Shown in pieces: positions 34,639-45,486 of a stretch of 64,000 nt of DNA. The notes below the pieces were generated by a model that saw only the letters and a program-made list of their open reading frames with translations, was not told where the DNA came from and ran no database searches. This stretch comes from Ceratobasidium sp. AG-K (taxonomy: Eukaryota; Basidiomycota; Agaricomycetes; Cantharellales; Ceratobasidiaceae). Location of the stretch: positions 2,976,001 through 3,040,000 of the forward strand of contig JAWNGF010000005.1 of NCBI GenBank assembly GCA_037039685.1. Direction: 5' to 3'. The stretch's first letter is position 1, and the number at the start of each line of letters is the position of its first letter. The position numbers and the translations under genes were made by a program.

Positions 34639-37232
34639 ATGTCTATATCCGATCGCGACAATTGCAAACGCTGCCGAGTTAAAGATGATGCCAAGTACGA
34701 CTATCAGTTCGTCATTGCCTCGGGAAAGGACGACCCCAACTTTATCATCGAGGCAAAAGGACGAGGACGCAATGGCGAACTCTCATGCAAGTATAAGACT
34801 GAACTCCAGTTCAACCTCTCAGCCGTACTAGGAAACGATAATGGCAAGTTCGATTGGGGGCGAACTGCCTTCCAGAGCACGGGAGAACATTTCGTGATAG
34901 AGGATAACTCTGATGTGCTGGCTGGACAACTGCTGGACCTCGCTGGCAACTATCAACCGGCACATATCCACCTCCGTGAGCGAATTAAACTTGACGACCG
35001 TGACAATCCAACGAGCAGCAAGCCCTACCGTTTCTTGACGATGGTCCCGCTTGAGGCTGTGAGTTTGCATCTTCATTGACTCTTGACCAACGTATTCATA
35101 CAAAGTACCTAGCGCACTTTGATACTATGCTTCGACGGCACATCAAATCACTTTAGTGACAAGGCAAGCTGAAACGCGCTGAGGAAGTCGGCCGAGTAAC
35201 TAATTCGCCGAGCAGAATACCAATGTGGTTAAGCTTGTCGATCTCCTGAGGAAGGACGACCCACGGAGGCAAATGGTATGCTACATGATTCTCTAATATA
35301 CTTTGCTTGACTCGACTTTTATCATAGGTCTACTATCAGGTATTGGTTTAGCTACCTCACAACCGTAAGACGCATGCACTCATGTGATATTCTTCAGACC
35401 GGAGTGGGAACCTACGGACATCCTGGGCTGATGACTCCTGTTGGACTTTCGTTGGCTTCAGCTCTAGATGAGGCTATGGCATGGTGCGCCTGGCGTTGAT
35501 CATTATTTATCCGCTGATGTATGTGTCCAGGTACCTCTACCAGCATGTGGGTTTGGTTTGGTAGTAAACATTAATGCCGGCTGATCGCAGGTTAATAGGT
35601 AATTGATGGTTACAAGTTCCTTATGCAAACTTATCAAGGTAAGAACTATTGCATTTGCTGATGTTATAATCTAATCAGAGTCGCAGCTGGAGACCGGATT
35701 GCGCTTTTTGGCTTCTCGCGCGGTGCATTTACCGCTCGTGCACTCGCTGGGATGCTACACAGTGTGAGTTTATTCGGCCTACTCCAATACAATCCTAACC
35801 ATTTCCGCTAGGTTGGATTGCTTCCTGCCCATAACCTTGGTAGGCCCTGTCCCTTGCCATCTCGTTTGAAATTACTCACTCGTCACAGAACATGTGTCGT
35901 TTGCATATGAAGTCTACAAGCACGCTGAGGAAGACAAGAAGAACAAACTCCCTCTTCCCAAGTGGGTGCGCACTGAACATCCAAAGCCCGAGGACTTTAA
36001 GGAAACTTTTTGCGTACCGGTCGTGATAGACTTTGTTGGTGTCTGGTACGATAGCTGCGATCTTGGTTCCCGGTGCCAGTCTAACGCTACTTTTTTTCCG
36101 CTGCAGGGATACCGTTGCCAGCGTCGGTAAGCTTGATCCCATGCTTGGGGCTCTAGTATCTTTAAACCTGGAACCAAATTGACTAGGTGCATTGGTCACG
36201 GAAATCCTTCCGCATATTGACTATAACCCCAGTATCACGGTATTTCGGTTAGTTGAGCTGTATTCTGGACAATTATGTATCTCACTAACTGCCAACCCAG
36301 CCATGGGCTCGCACTCGACGAGCGCCGTGGGAATTTCATACCTAGTCTATGGGATCATGACAAAACCGACTGGAAATCTCAAGACGTCCGGGAAGTGTGG
36401 TTCCGTGGCGAGCATTGTGATGTGGGTGGAGGTTCAGCCGGAGAAGATCCGACCAAACCCAGCCCATTCAGTATGCTCAGTAACATCAGCCTGCGCTGGA
36501 TGGTTCAACAAATCGAAGACTGCAAGACAGGGATTCTATTCGACCACAATACTCTAAAGAAGTATCGCCTTAGGCGCACTCTCGACACCCCGTCGGAAAC
36601 AAAAGACAACATCGCCCAGGGAGACGAGCAGCTCACGTCGGTCGAACTAGATAAAGCAGATGCAATTCATCCTATCTACGATTCCATTGGCTGGAGCCCG
36701 CTTTGGAACTTCCTAGAGTATTTTGGGCTCACATACAAAGCCACTCAAGTCCCTTCTAATGTAATTCCTTGGCGGATTGCGAAGCGCTTGTAAGTCATAT
36801 GGATCTTTACCTTGTTACGACTACTGATACGCAGTCCGCAGTCCGAACGCAAAGTCTGGGAGAGCGATTCTTGGTTCCAACAAGCATCCCATTTATATCC
36901 ATAGCTCGGTTGTTCATTCTATGGAAAAGGACGGATACCATCCACGCGCCGAATGGTACGGCTATCGTCACAACGAGCGGCCACGCATCGAAGGCGCTCC
37001 AATGCCTGAGACTCCTTCCTTCACTCGCACGCAAGCGTTTGGAGATCGACTCAACCTGATCCCTGACGATGGCACACGTTCCTATCGCCCATTTGTGTTT
37101 TTCTGCATAACCGTTCTCATCGCGTGTGCTCTCGTAGCAATCATCGCGCTTTCCCTTTCTGGAGTTATTAAACCCCGTGAAATTGTCGAAGTTTGTCGGC
37201 ATCTCGCATCCCTGCTGTGGTCTCGGTTTTAG
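34639..37232 (+). CDS. CVNH-DUF2235 membrane-anchored hydrolase, copy 1
   Basis: Fourteen exons joined by eye give an unbroken frame of 635 residues. Residues ~20-125 resemble a cyanovirin-N homology domain (LQFNLSAVLGNDNGKFDWG, then VLAGQLLDLAG...HIHLRERI). Residues ~141-480 are a DUF2235 alpha/beta-hydrolase, the fold of T6SS Tle1-type phospholipases. They contain TLILCFDGTSNHF, VYYQTGVGTYG, nucleophile elbow GFSRG (35710-35724), IDFVGVWDTVASVG and VWFRGEHCDVGGGSAG with the late His/Asp. The C terminus has one hydrophobic helix (FVFFCITVLIACALVAIIAL) and a short basic tail, suggesting tail anchoring. No signal peptide. Exons 35328-35339 (12 nt) and 35531-35546 (16 nt) are micro-exons. The intron 35164-35213 is GC-AG. 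Hydrolysis of a lipid or other ester at a membrane, with glycan recognition by CVNH, is inference. Confidence 0.85.
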
Positions 37233-38081
37233 AATTGTTTTACCCCCCGCTACCTCGCTTCTGCAGGCCTAAATGTATATTTTGTTATCAAAGTAGGCTG
37301 TATGCGTTTTTTTGTCGAGGTTCTGCTTTGTTTCCCTGATGTCCTATTGGGTACACGACAATGTGCACGACTTAGCTAGCTTTGAAATCCTATCATGATA
37401 AATGACTCGACATCGTAGGCTTCCGGATACTGCCAAATTATTTGCCGATAGTCAATGTCTTGACGCCCCTGTGGTTGAGTAATGAGAGCGTATGCCAAGT
37501 TACCCAAGTAGGGGATGTTCAAAGTTGTAAGAGGTTTTGGATGACAATTAGCACCTGCAGGACGATACACTCACGTCGAGAAGCAGGTGTCGAATCCCAC
37601 TGAAAACACGTTCATGGCTATAAGGGCGCATACGTGGCGTATCTCTGGGCCATTTAATGCTCGGACAAAGGGTACCCGGCTCGGAGTGCGCTTGTCGTGA
37701 TACAAGTATTCAATAGAGAGCTAAGAGGACCCTTGAAGTAGCTGAGGTCAGCAAACTGGAGAACCCTCGGAACGTCTTTCTCCTTGTCCGGGACACAATC
37801 TTCCGCGGCGAGTCCCCCAAACCAAACCCTTTTTTACTTGATTGGCCAGACTAATACGACATTCTTACGTCGATTTATCCGGCAGAGCGCTCAACGCTCC
37901 CCTACCTGTCAAAGATGTCCAGGCCTCAGGAACTTGTGCCTACATCTGGTCTGTCCAGCGTCTCGAATATTTAAAGATTCAAATGGGAACGCGGATGCTG
38001 TGGTTTAGACCCTCCCTGCTTGGACGCCTCTTATTGTTTTATTGAATCGTCTTTCTTCCTATTCTCTCGCTTTTCATCGCC
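37233..38081. other. Spacer between CVNH-DUF2235 copies
   Basis: About 850 bp. No gene seen. A TTTAAA-type AT-rich site at about 37970 precedes the next start by 110 bp. Confidence 0.45.
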
Positions 38082-40678
38082 ATGGCCCCAACCTCTTGTC
38101 CCACCTCAGATGTCTGTAGTAGGGATGACATCAAATTCGTTATCCAGGAACAAAGCCCTAGGTTTATTGTTCGAGCAGTACCACGAGATCCAGACAACGC
38201 GCTTGCAACCAAGTTTCCTGCCGATCTTCAGTTCAATCTCTCAGCAGTTCTTGGAAACGACAATGGCGACTTTGAATGGGGAAGAACCGATTTTCAAGCC
38301 ACCGGGGAGGGGTTTTCAATCTCAGAGGACTCTGGCGTGTTGACTGGCAAGTTGCTCAACCTCGTGGGTGAGCAACGTACAGTATCTGTCGACTTGCACG
38401 CGCGACTTCAGGTGGAGAAGCGCTACATTGCGAGGGACAAGAAATATTATCATGTTTTGAAAGAATCTGAGCCACTGCCTTCTGTGCGTTCCTAACTCCT
38501 GGCGCTTCGTCAAAATGAAAAATATTAACAGGTTGGTTATATAGCGAACGCTAATTCTATGCTTCGACGGTACTTCGAACCACTTTAGTGACAAGGTAGA
38601 TAGACGCGGAACTCTAACCAATAATGCGATGACCGATTGGCAAACAGAATACCAACGTAGTCAAGCTTGTTAGACTCCTTAGGAAAGATGATCCGCAGAG
38701 GCAAATGGTATGTTCTATCGCTCCTCCATGCTTGGTGCGTGACTGACTCTTTGCTTCAGGTGTATTATCAGGTAACTATCATCTCACGCCAAGCCCGCCT
38801 AGTGGGAACACTTATATATATATATATGCTTTCGTAGACTGGAGTAGGAACTTATGCGCCTCCTGGGCTGATAACATCCGTTGGCCTCTCGGTCGCTTCG
38901 ACCGTAGATGAAGCGGTGGCATGGTACGTGCTATGATCGATGTTCACCCCTGAAAACTGACCTACTATTTCGAACAGGTACCTTTACCAACACGTAGGTT
39001 TTATCTGACTTTCAATGGTGCCGTAGCCTAAATATAGCTTTGTAGGTAATCGATGGGTATAAATTCCTCATGCAGACATATCGGGGTAAGCGTTGCGAGT
39101 GTTCGCTGATTCCCAAGCTAACTGGTTTTCAGCGGGGGACCGAATTGCTCTCTTTGGTTTCTCGCGTGGTGCATTTACCGCTCGCGCCCTCGCCGGGATG
39201 CTCCATAGCGTGGGTCTAGTCAAGCTCGCCTCATATAGCGATAACTAATTGATTACAGGTTGGCCTACTTCCGGCGCACAACGGCGGTATGCGGCCCCCT
39301 TTTCCTCCTCCATCGAACGACTCTAACTCTACACAGAACACGTACCGTTTGCATACGAGGTATATAAGTATGCAAAGGAGAACAAGCACGACCAAGTCCA
39401 TTTACCGAAGTGGCTACGCACCAAACATCCCAGTCCCGAGGAATTCAAGAAAACATTCTGCGTACCAGTTGTTATAGATTTTGTGGGCGTTTGGTGAGTA
39501 GGCTTTTGAGCCCATATTCTTGGAAATATTCTCATGTATGGCTTTCCGCCTTAGGGACACCGTTGCCAGTGTCGGTGAGTCGATTTGCGCCTTAGTCACC
39601 CCATGCCAAATTCCAAATTTTGCATAGGTGCACTGATTACGCGCGAACTTCCATATATCGAGCACAACTCTAGTATTACGGTATTCCGGTGAGTGTATGC
39701 ATGAGATATTCCAAATATCCCGCTGACTGTCGAATCAGCCAAGCACTGGCGCTCGATGAGCGACGCGGAAATTTCCTCCCCAGCCTATGGGACCACAGTA
39801 AAACGGATTGGAAAGTTCAAGATGTACGGGAAGTATGGTTCCGTGGCGAACATTGCGACGTCGGTGGGGGCTCAGCAGGAGTTGATACTAGCAAGGACCA
39901 GCCGACCAGTATGCTGAGTAACATCAGTCTTCGCTGGATGGTCCGGCAAATCGAAGACTGCAAGACTGGAATCCTGCTCGACCATACCACCCTTAAGGAA
40001 TACCGCAAGGATGGTATTATCGAGTGTCCTGCAACAAAAAATGGCGGAGAGGTTGCCTCAGCGGATCCGTTACAAGAGTCCGCTAAACTCGATAAAATAG
40101 ACGTGGCCAACAATACCTACGACTCCATTGGATTCTCTCCTCTTTGGAACTACCTAGAATATTTTGGGCTTACTCATAAAGTTATGAAAGTTCCTTCCAA
40201 GTACGGGCCCATTGCACAACGCTTGTAAGTCACTCCGATCCCCCAGTCACAGTCACTAACATATTCTCATAGCCCAAACGCGAAATCCGGAAGAGCAATT
40301 CTCAATACCAGCAACGATCCTATCTATATCCACAACTCGGTGGTACGGCATATGGAAACTAACAATTACCTTCCGCGTGCCCGTTGGTACGGTTATGGTG
40401 ATGCCTGTTGGCCACGTATCGAAGACGCGCGGCCTCCTGAACTTTCCCTCTATAACAGCCCAAAGGGTTGCCAAGACCGCCTTAATATGTTCCCTGCCAG
40501 GCTTACACAGGTAAACCGATACAAAGGCGGTTCTCGATTCGGTTTCTTTTGCCTCACGGTTGCTGGCGTGTGCACAGCTACCACAACTGGGGGGGCTTTC
40601 CTATGGGATGCTGTTAATAAACGGTTCAGTGTTGACTCTCGCGCCAAATCTGTGCCATGCTCTGGTTCTCATTTGTAG
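38082..40678 (+). CDS. CVNH-DUF2235 membrane-anchored hydrolase, copy 2
   Basis: Tandem paralogue of the preceding gene with the same exon plan. The N-terminal CVNH-like region reads LQFNLSAVLGNDNGDFEWG and VLTGKLLNLVGEQRTVSVDL. The hydrolase part has TLILCFDGTSNHFSDK (38548-38595), VYYQTGVGTYAPPG, GFSRG (39156-39170), VIDFVGVWDTVASVG and VWFRGEHCDVGGGSAG. Near the C terminus RFGFFCLTVAGVCTATTTGG is a single hydrophobic helix, then a polar tail ending at 40678. The 12-nt (GTGTATTATCAG) and 16-nt micro-exons are kept. The intron that is GC-AG in copy 1 is GT-AG here. Keeping every catalytic motif in both copies argues that both are functional. The two differ most in the CVNH region and in the C-terminal tail. 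Confidence 0.82.
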
Positions 40679-41123
40679 ATTTATTTCCATTGACCTCGTT
40701 CGTTTTTGGTTGTATTTCATATTTCTTCTTTTGCAGTGGCGCTTACGGACTATATGCATCGTTTGTAACACACATTCTTCGTCTTATCATCACTAATATA
40801 CCAGTACGTATATTGCTGGATCAATTGAAAGGTTCAGTACCGACTGAAACCCGCATTGAATTGCCCGCCAACGCGAGGGTCTGAGGCTTTTGCACGTGAC
40901 CTTGCCGTGATGCCGGCCTGCAGTTGGCCTTGATCAACCGGGCGGTGTTCGGAGCTGTCAAGAAGCGGCGCTGGGAGTTGGACATGAGGCCAACCGTTCC
41001 TGCAAGATTTCTCAATCGGCCCCGCTTACGACTCCGGCGTTCTTCTACGCGTGAGGACCGGAATCTATTCATTTACTTAAAGCCTCTCGCCATTAATATT
41101 GTCACACCCACTCGCCCTCGGCC
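40679..41123. other. Spacer before PQ-loop gene
   Basis: About 445 bp. Presumed 3' UTR and promoter. No gene seen. Confidence 0.4.
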
Positions 41124-42310
41124 ATGCTCCCCGACAACCATTTTTACTCTACACTACTTGGATATATCAGTCTTGCCACATGTATAGCGATAGCTTTGCC
41201 TCAGGCGTTTTTACATTGGAGGAGAAAGTCGGCAAAGGGCATTAGCTTGACTATGTTATGGGTAAGTTTGTGGGGTTCGAATGACTCCGAAAGTGTCTGA
41301 CAAGCCCTTTTCAGTTATGGTTAATCGGTAGGCAAATCAATCGAATACGCTTCGCTCTGAAATAATACCGTGGATATGTTTGTAGGAGACATAGCGTCCC
41401 TGGTTGGAACCGTTGTCCAAGGCTTATTACACACTCTGGTAAGTTGATGGAGCCTACCTCGTCTCCCAATACCTGACGTCAGATCCATCACTCAGATCAT
41501 TCTGGGTGTCATAAACGGCTTGATCGACATCCTACTCATCTGGCAATGCTACCACTACGCCAAATGGCAACAATTCGCGTCCATATTCCCTTTCCTTCGG
41601 TCACGCAATCCCGAACCGGAATCTTGCCCATCACCAAGTCCAACGCTCGCAACACCCCCACCTCCAGCCAAAAAATCCAGAAAGTCAGTGTTCTACCATG
41701 TTCTCTACGTATTCTTGGTCGTGGGGATTTCTATCATGGTATGGGGCATTGTGGTCGCTCGAGTACGTAAAACCGCCAGCCTTCGCGCTGGAGAGGACGG
41801 AACGGACCCAGAGTTTGAGAAAGTTGGCGCGGTGTTTGGGTGGTTGAGCATGGTGATCTACAGTAAGTGGGCCACTACATTCATCATGTCGTGTGGCTCA
41901 TTTTCGTGGTTAGCAACCTCACGATATCCTCAAATCTATAAGAACTGGAAATCCAAGTCGTGTCACAACCTTAGCATTTGGATCTTTGTGCTCTTGATCA
42001 TCTACAATATTACCAACATTGCTGTGAGTCTTTCCTTGACATTTAGTTGCCCCGCATTTATCCTCTCTTAGTCGATTCTTGTCAAGTCGACGAGTAAATC
42101 ATACCTTATTGTCAACCTCCCTTGGATCGTCAATTCAGCTTTCAATATCATCCTCGACTTCATCGTACGTGCACGCCTCGATTCAAATCCCCATGTATCT
42201 CACCCTATTTGCAGATCATGGCCCAATTTGCGTGGTACAGAAAAGTCCGAGGCTCGACGATAGAGCCCCGACGCCCCCATACCCCGACCGGAATTTGTCG
42301 AGGTCACTGA
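41124..42310 (+). CDS. PQ-loop repeat membrane transporter
   Basis: Seven-helix PQ-loop (MtN3/YPQ-like) protein. It starts MLPDNHFYSTLLGYISLATC, and the first PQ motif is in ALPQAFLHWRRKSAKGISLT. After a 13-nt micro-exon (TTATGGTTAATCG, about 41313-41325) the frame reads LWLIGDIASLVGTVVQGLLH and VINGLIDILLIWQCYHYAKW. A Pro-rich loop separates the halves. The second PQ repeat is GAVFGWLSMVIY, then SRYPQIYKNWKSKSCHNLSI. The last part is STSKSYLIVNLPWIVNSAFN and FIIMAQFAWYRKVRGS, ending at 42310. Relatives such as yeast Ypq1 and human PQLC2 export basic amino acids from the vacuole or lysosome, and that is the likely role. Orthology is inference. Confidence 0.8.
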
Positions 42311-42820
42311 AAAACCTAAAGACGTGGTTTAGCTCCCCGTTCCCAAAAATGTCGGTTAGCCGGCTTGTCGTCGCATATTTTGTATACTATACCCATTTGT
42401 AGAATAGATGTTACTAAGTGAGTGGCCGTGTGTCCTCGCTATTGATGAACTGCCAGGGCGGGACCAAACCCCGCACAACGGAACTAGAAATCCCCCGCAC
42501 CGGTGGAACCACCCGCCTCGACGAAGTCGAATTTTAAAGCCGTAAATTATAAACAGTCACAAAGACTTCTACACCGGCGTCTCACAAAACTTTCCAGGCA
42601 CAAAAGGGCACTCCATAACCTATCCAGATAACAATTAGAAATAGTATCGTCAAACGAGCGTGCGGATAGGTACAAAGAATACACATGTATGCCTAAAAGA
42701 TCTAGGCTTCGACGCAGAAATTTCTGTCCATAGAAGTCCGTATAGTAGAGGTATAACGAATAACCAATGAAATGACCGTGCCTGCGGGATAACCCAACCA
42801 ACCAACGAAAGAAAATAAAT
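42311..42820. other. Convergent 3' region
   Basis: 510 bp between the ends of the PQ-loop and glyoxal-oxidase genes. No gene seen. Confidence 0.45.
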
Positions 42821-45198
42821 CTAGGCAAATAGAGCAGCGACGAGCGCGACACCAGCGAGGCCAAGGGCAGGGCGGAGGCCGGCAGCACCGTTTCCGTTTC
42901 CGCTGCTTCCTCCCGATCCGCTCGAGCCGGATCCGCCAGAGCCAGAGGTGATGGGCAGAGCGCTCGTGGGGAGGGTCTGAGCAGCAGCAGTCGGCTGAGT
43001 CTCGAGCAGGCCGGAACCGACCATCATGTGCTGGCCGACGGACGGGACGCCGTTGACGACGACGTAGATCAGAGCCGGGCCGGGAGGGAAAATGGCGGCG
43101 CTGGGAGGGAGCTGCGAGACGTGGAGGGTGCCGGAGCCGTCTTCGTTGCCGGTGTAGGACGAGGCGAGCTCAATGTAGCGTTGGCCCATGTTCTATCAAG
43201 AAAGTTAGCGACGAAATTTGTTGATCAGGTTGGGTCATACCAATGCGTGGGTCGAGAAGCCGGGGCGGATGATGACGACCTTGGCCTTGGCAAGGTTGTT
43301 GATGTCGTTGGAGAGATCCTCGGCCGTGAGCGTGACGTTGAAGTAGCTACCGCCATAGGAGAGCTGGCTGAGCAGGCCAACGGGCTCGGGACGACGCTTG
43401 GAGTAGTACAGGGGGTAGAAGCGCTCAACACGGTACCTAATCAATTATTAACACCTTACTCCTAAACATATGGCCAGAAAACTCACTCGGTGGGGTACTT
43501 GATGTTTGGTCCGACATTGTAATCAGCGTTGGGGTTGGAACCAGAGACGAGGACAGAGCCGTCGGGGAGGATAGTAGCTACCGAGTGGTACATGCGCGCG
43601 ACGGTGCTGTCGCCGAGGCCCTTGCGAGACCAGCGCGAGCCAGCGGGGGCAGAAGGGTCGTAGATCGCAGGCTTGTAGATCGGCTGGTCGGCGTAGGACT
43701 GACCAATGGCCCAGCTGACGTTTCCGTACCCAGCGACACCGGTGTTGGCGCCGTTGACCATGAAGATCTCGCCGGTCGGGAGGTGGATCATGCTTCCGAG
43801 AGTTCTGTGGCGCGTATATGAGATGTGGAAGATGACCGAACATTGAGGTACTTACCGTCCTTCAGGGAGCGAGTCGTCCTCTTCCCAGACGTTGGAGACA
43901 TCGGGGCTCATCTTGACGCAGCTCGCGTCGGCGGGGTAGTTGGCGATCGCCCAGTTCTCAACCCACTGGTCGGGCTGGAGATCAGAACCGCCGCAGAACC
44001 TGTTATATGCGTGTCAAAATCGGCGCGTAAGCAGCACACGAGATGACTTACAGCAAAGTCGCAGTCCAGTTGTTGGCAGGGGTCAAAGGCATCATGATCG
44101 AGCCTCCACTCGCGGGGTACGTGCGCACGCTGAACAGGGATCAATAACGCGCCAAGCTCGGATTTACGGCAACTTACGCATGTGGAATATCGGGGAGGGG
44201 ATACTCGGTGTTGGTCTTGTAGTCGAAAATCTCGGCGGCCCAGTTGGACTGGATGAACAAGTTACCGCTCGGCAGCAACCACGTGAGGGGGTACAAGTTG
44301 GCGGGGAGGGTGGTCGTGAGGATGTTGAGACCTATGACATCTCCTCGGGACGGGAAAAACTCGTATGTGGGGTTGTTCTTGGCGCATCAAATGTTATTTC
44401 ATAGCCAGGGATCTTGGGGATGTGTGCGTACCTGTCCAGCGCTGTTGACGAATCCACCCCAGAGGTTGCCTCCGATGAGGATCAAGCTGCCGTCCTCGAG
44501 GTTCTCGAGTGTCGGGTACCAGCGACGAGTAGGCATTGAGGTCTCCCACCAGTTGCATTTCTTGTCCTCGCAGGGGTTGAGGAGCCGAATGCTATGGTAA
44601 TGTCAATCTCCGAATTACGCTCGGGCTTGGGGAAAAATCACGCACGCCTTGCCACCATCCACGTTATAGTACGGGCCGTCCTTGCCGTCTTGGGTCGCGG
44701 CAGTGTTTCCGCCGTATGTCACAGCTACCCGATTGAGCTTGCTTAGTTATGCCCAGGCTGGGCAAGGGATGGACGTACCTTGGTTACCACCGACGTTCAC
44801 CCAAGTTCCATTGCCGAGAACACCGCCGCCAGCGCAGAACGAGTTGGTCACGACGTCCATCGCACGGAGCTCGTTGGTGTCGAGGTCGTATTCGGTGGCC
44901 CATGCTGCGTGCTCGGGGCTTCCGACCTAGAAAAAATATAAGCAAGTGTCGACGAGAATGGAGCCACATGACGCACTCGAGCAGGGTTGTTTTCAGTCTT
45001 GTCGACAAAGTACACGCGGTTGTTGGTTCCCAAGAACATCTGCATGGCAGACACACCAGAGTCTCCGACAATCTCAAACTGCCCATCCTTTCCAGCCTTG
45101 GTTGGTTGACCAGGTTTAGGCAAAACACTAGGAGCAGCGAGGGCACTCGAAGCGAGCGCAAGGGTAAGAAGCCCAGTCGGTCTCCTCGAGTAGGACAT
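42821..45198 (-). CDS. Glyoxal oxidase-like copper radical oxidase, GPI-type
   Basis: Secreted copper-radical oxidase of the glyoxal/galactose oxidase superfamily (Kelch-type propeller plus DUF1929 domain). It would oxidise small aldehydes to acids and make H2O2 for peroxidases. Signal peptide: MSYSRRPTGLLTLALASSAL. An ATG five codons upstream is possible. The metal and radical site is complete: Cys in NSFCAGGGVLG, Tyr in RRWYPTLE, Tyr-His in ARMYHSVATILPDG and His in RPGFSTHALNMGQRYIEL. The C terminus has a Gly/Ser-rich linker (GSGGSGSSGSGGSSG) and a hydrophobic end (LRPALGLAGVALVAALFA), as in GPI-anchored proteins. Around nine exons, frame intact. No WSC domains are seen, unlike many relatives. 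Confidence 0.92.
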
Positions 45199-45486
45199 AG
45201 CGAAGCAAAGCAAAGAAAGAAAGAGAGAAATGTGCGGATCCGACTTCGCGCACCACGCTTAAAAAGACTGGCGGATTACCGAGTCCCGTCGGGCAGCAAC
45301 GAATCATACATAATTGATTGTATAGCCCCAGAGTATGGATCCAGTGCACAGGCCAAGACAAAGGCCAGAACCCGAAAATCACCGATGCCGTCCGGCTCAG
45401 AGCCGCCGGTCCACGTTCTAAACTGGACCCTGATCTTCCCGGCGGCAACGAACATTCAAACATTGGATTCGTAGCTAGGTACACTG

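Noticed and set aside
43028..44404. Several plus-strand frames opposite the glyoxal oxidase
   Set aside because: They are antisense shadows of well-supported exons with Asp/Val/Gly-rich artefact composition.
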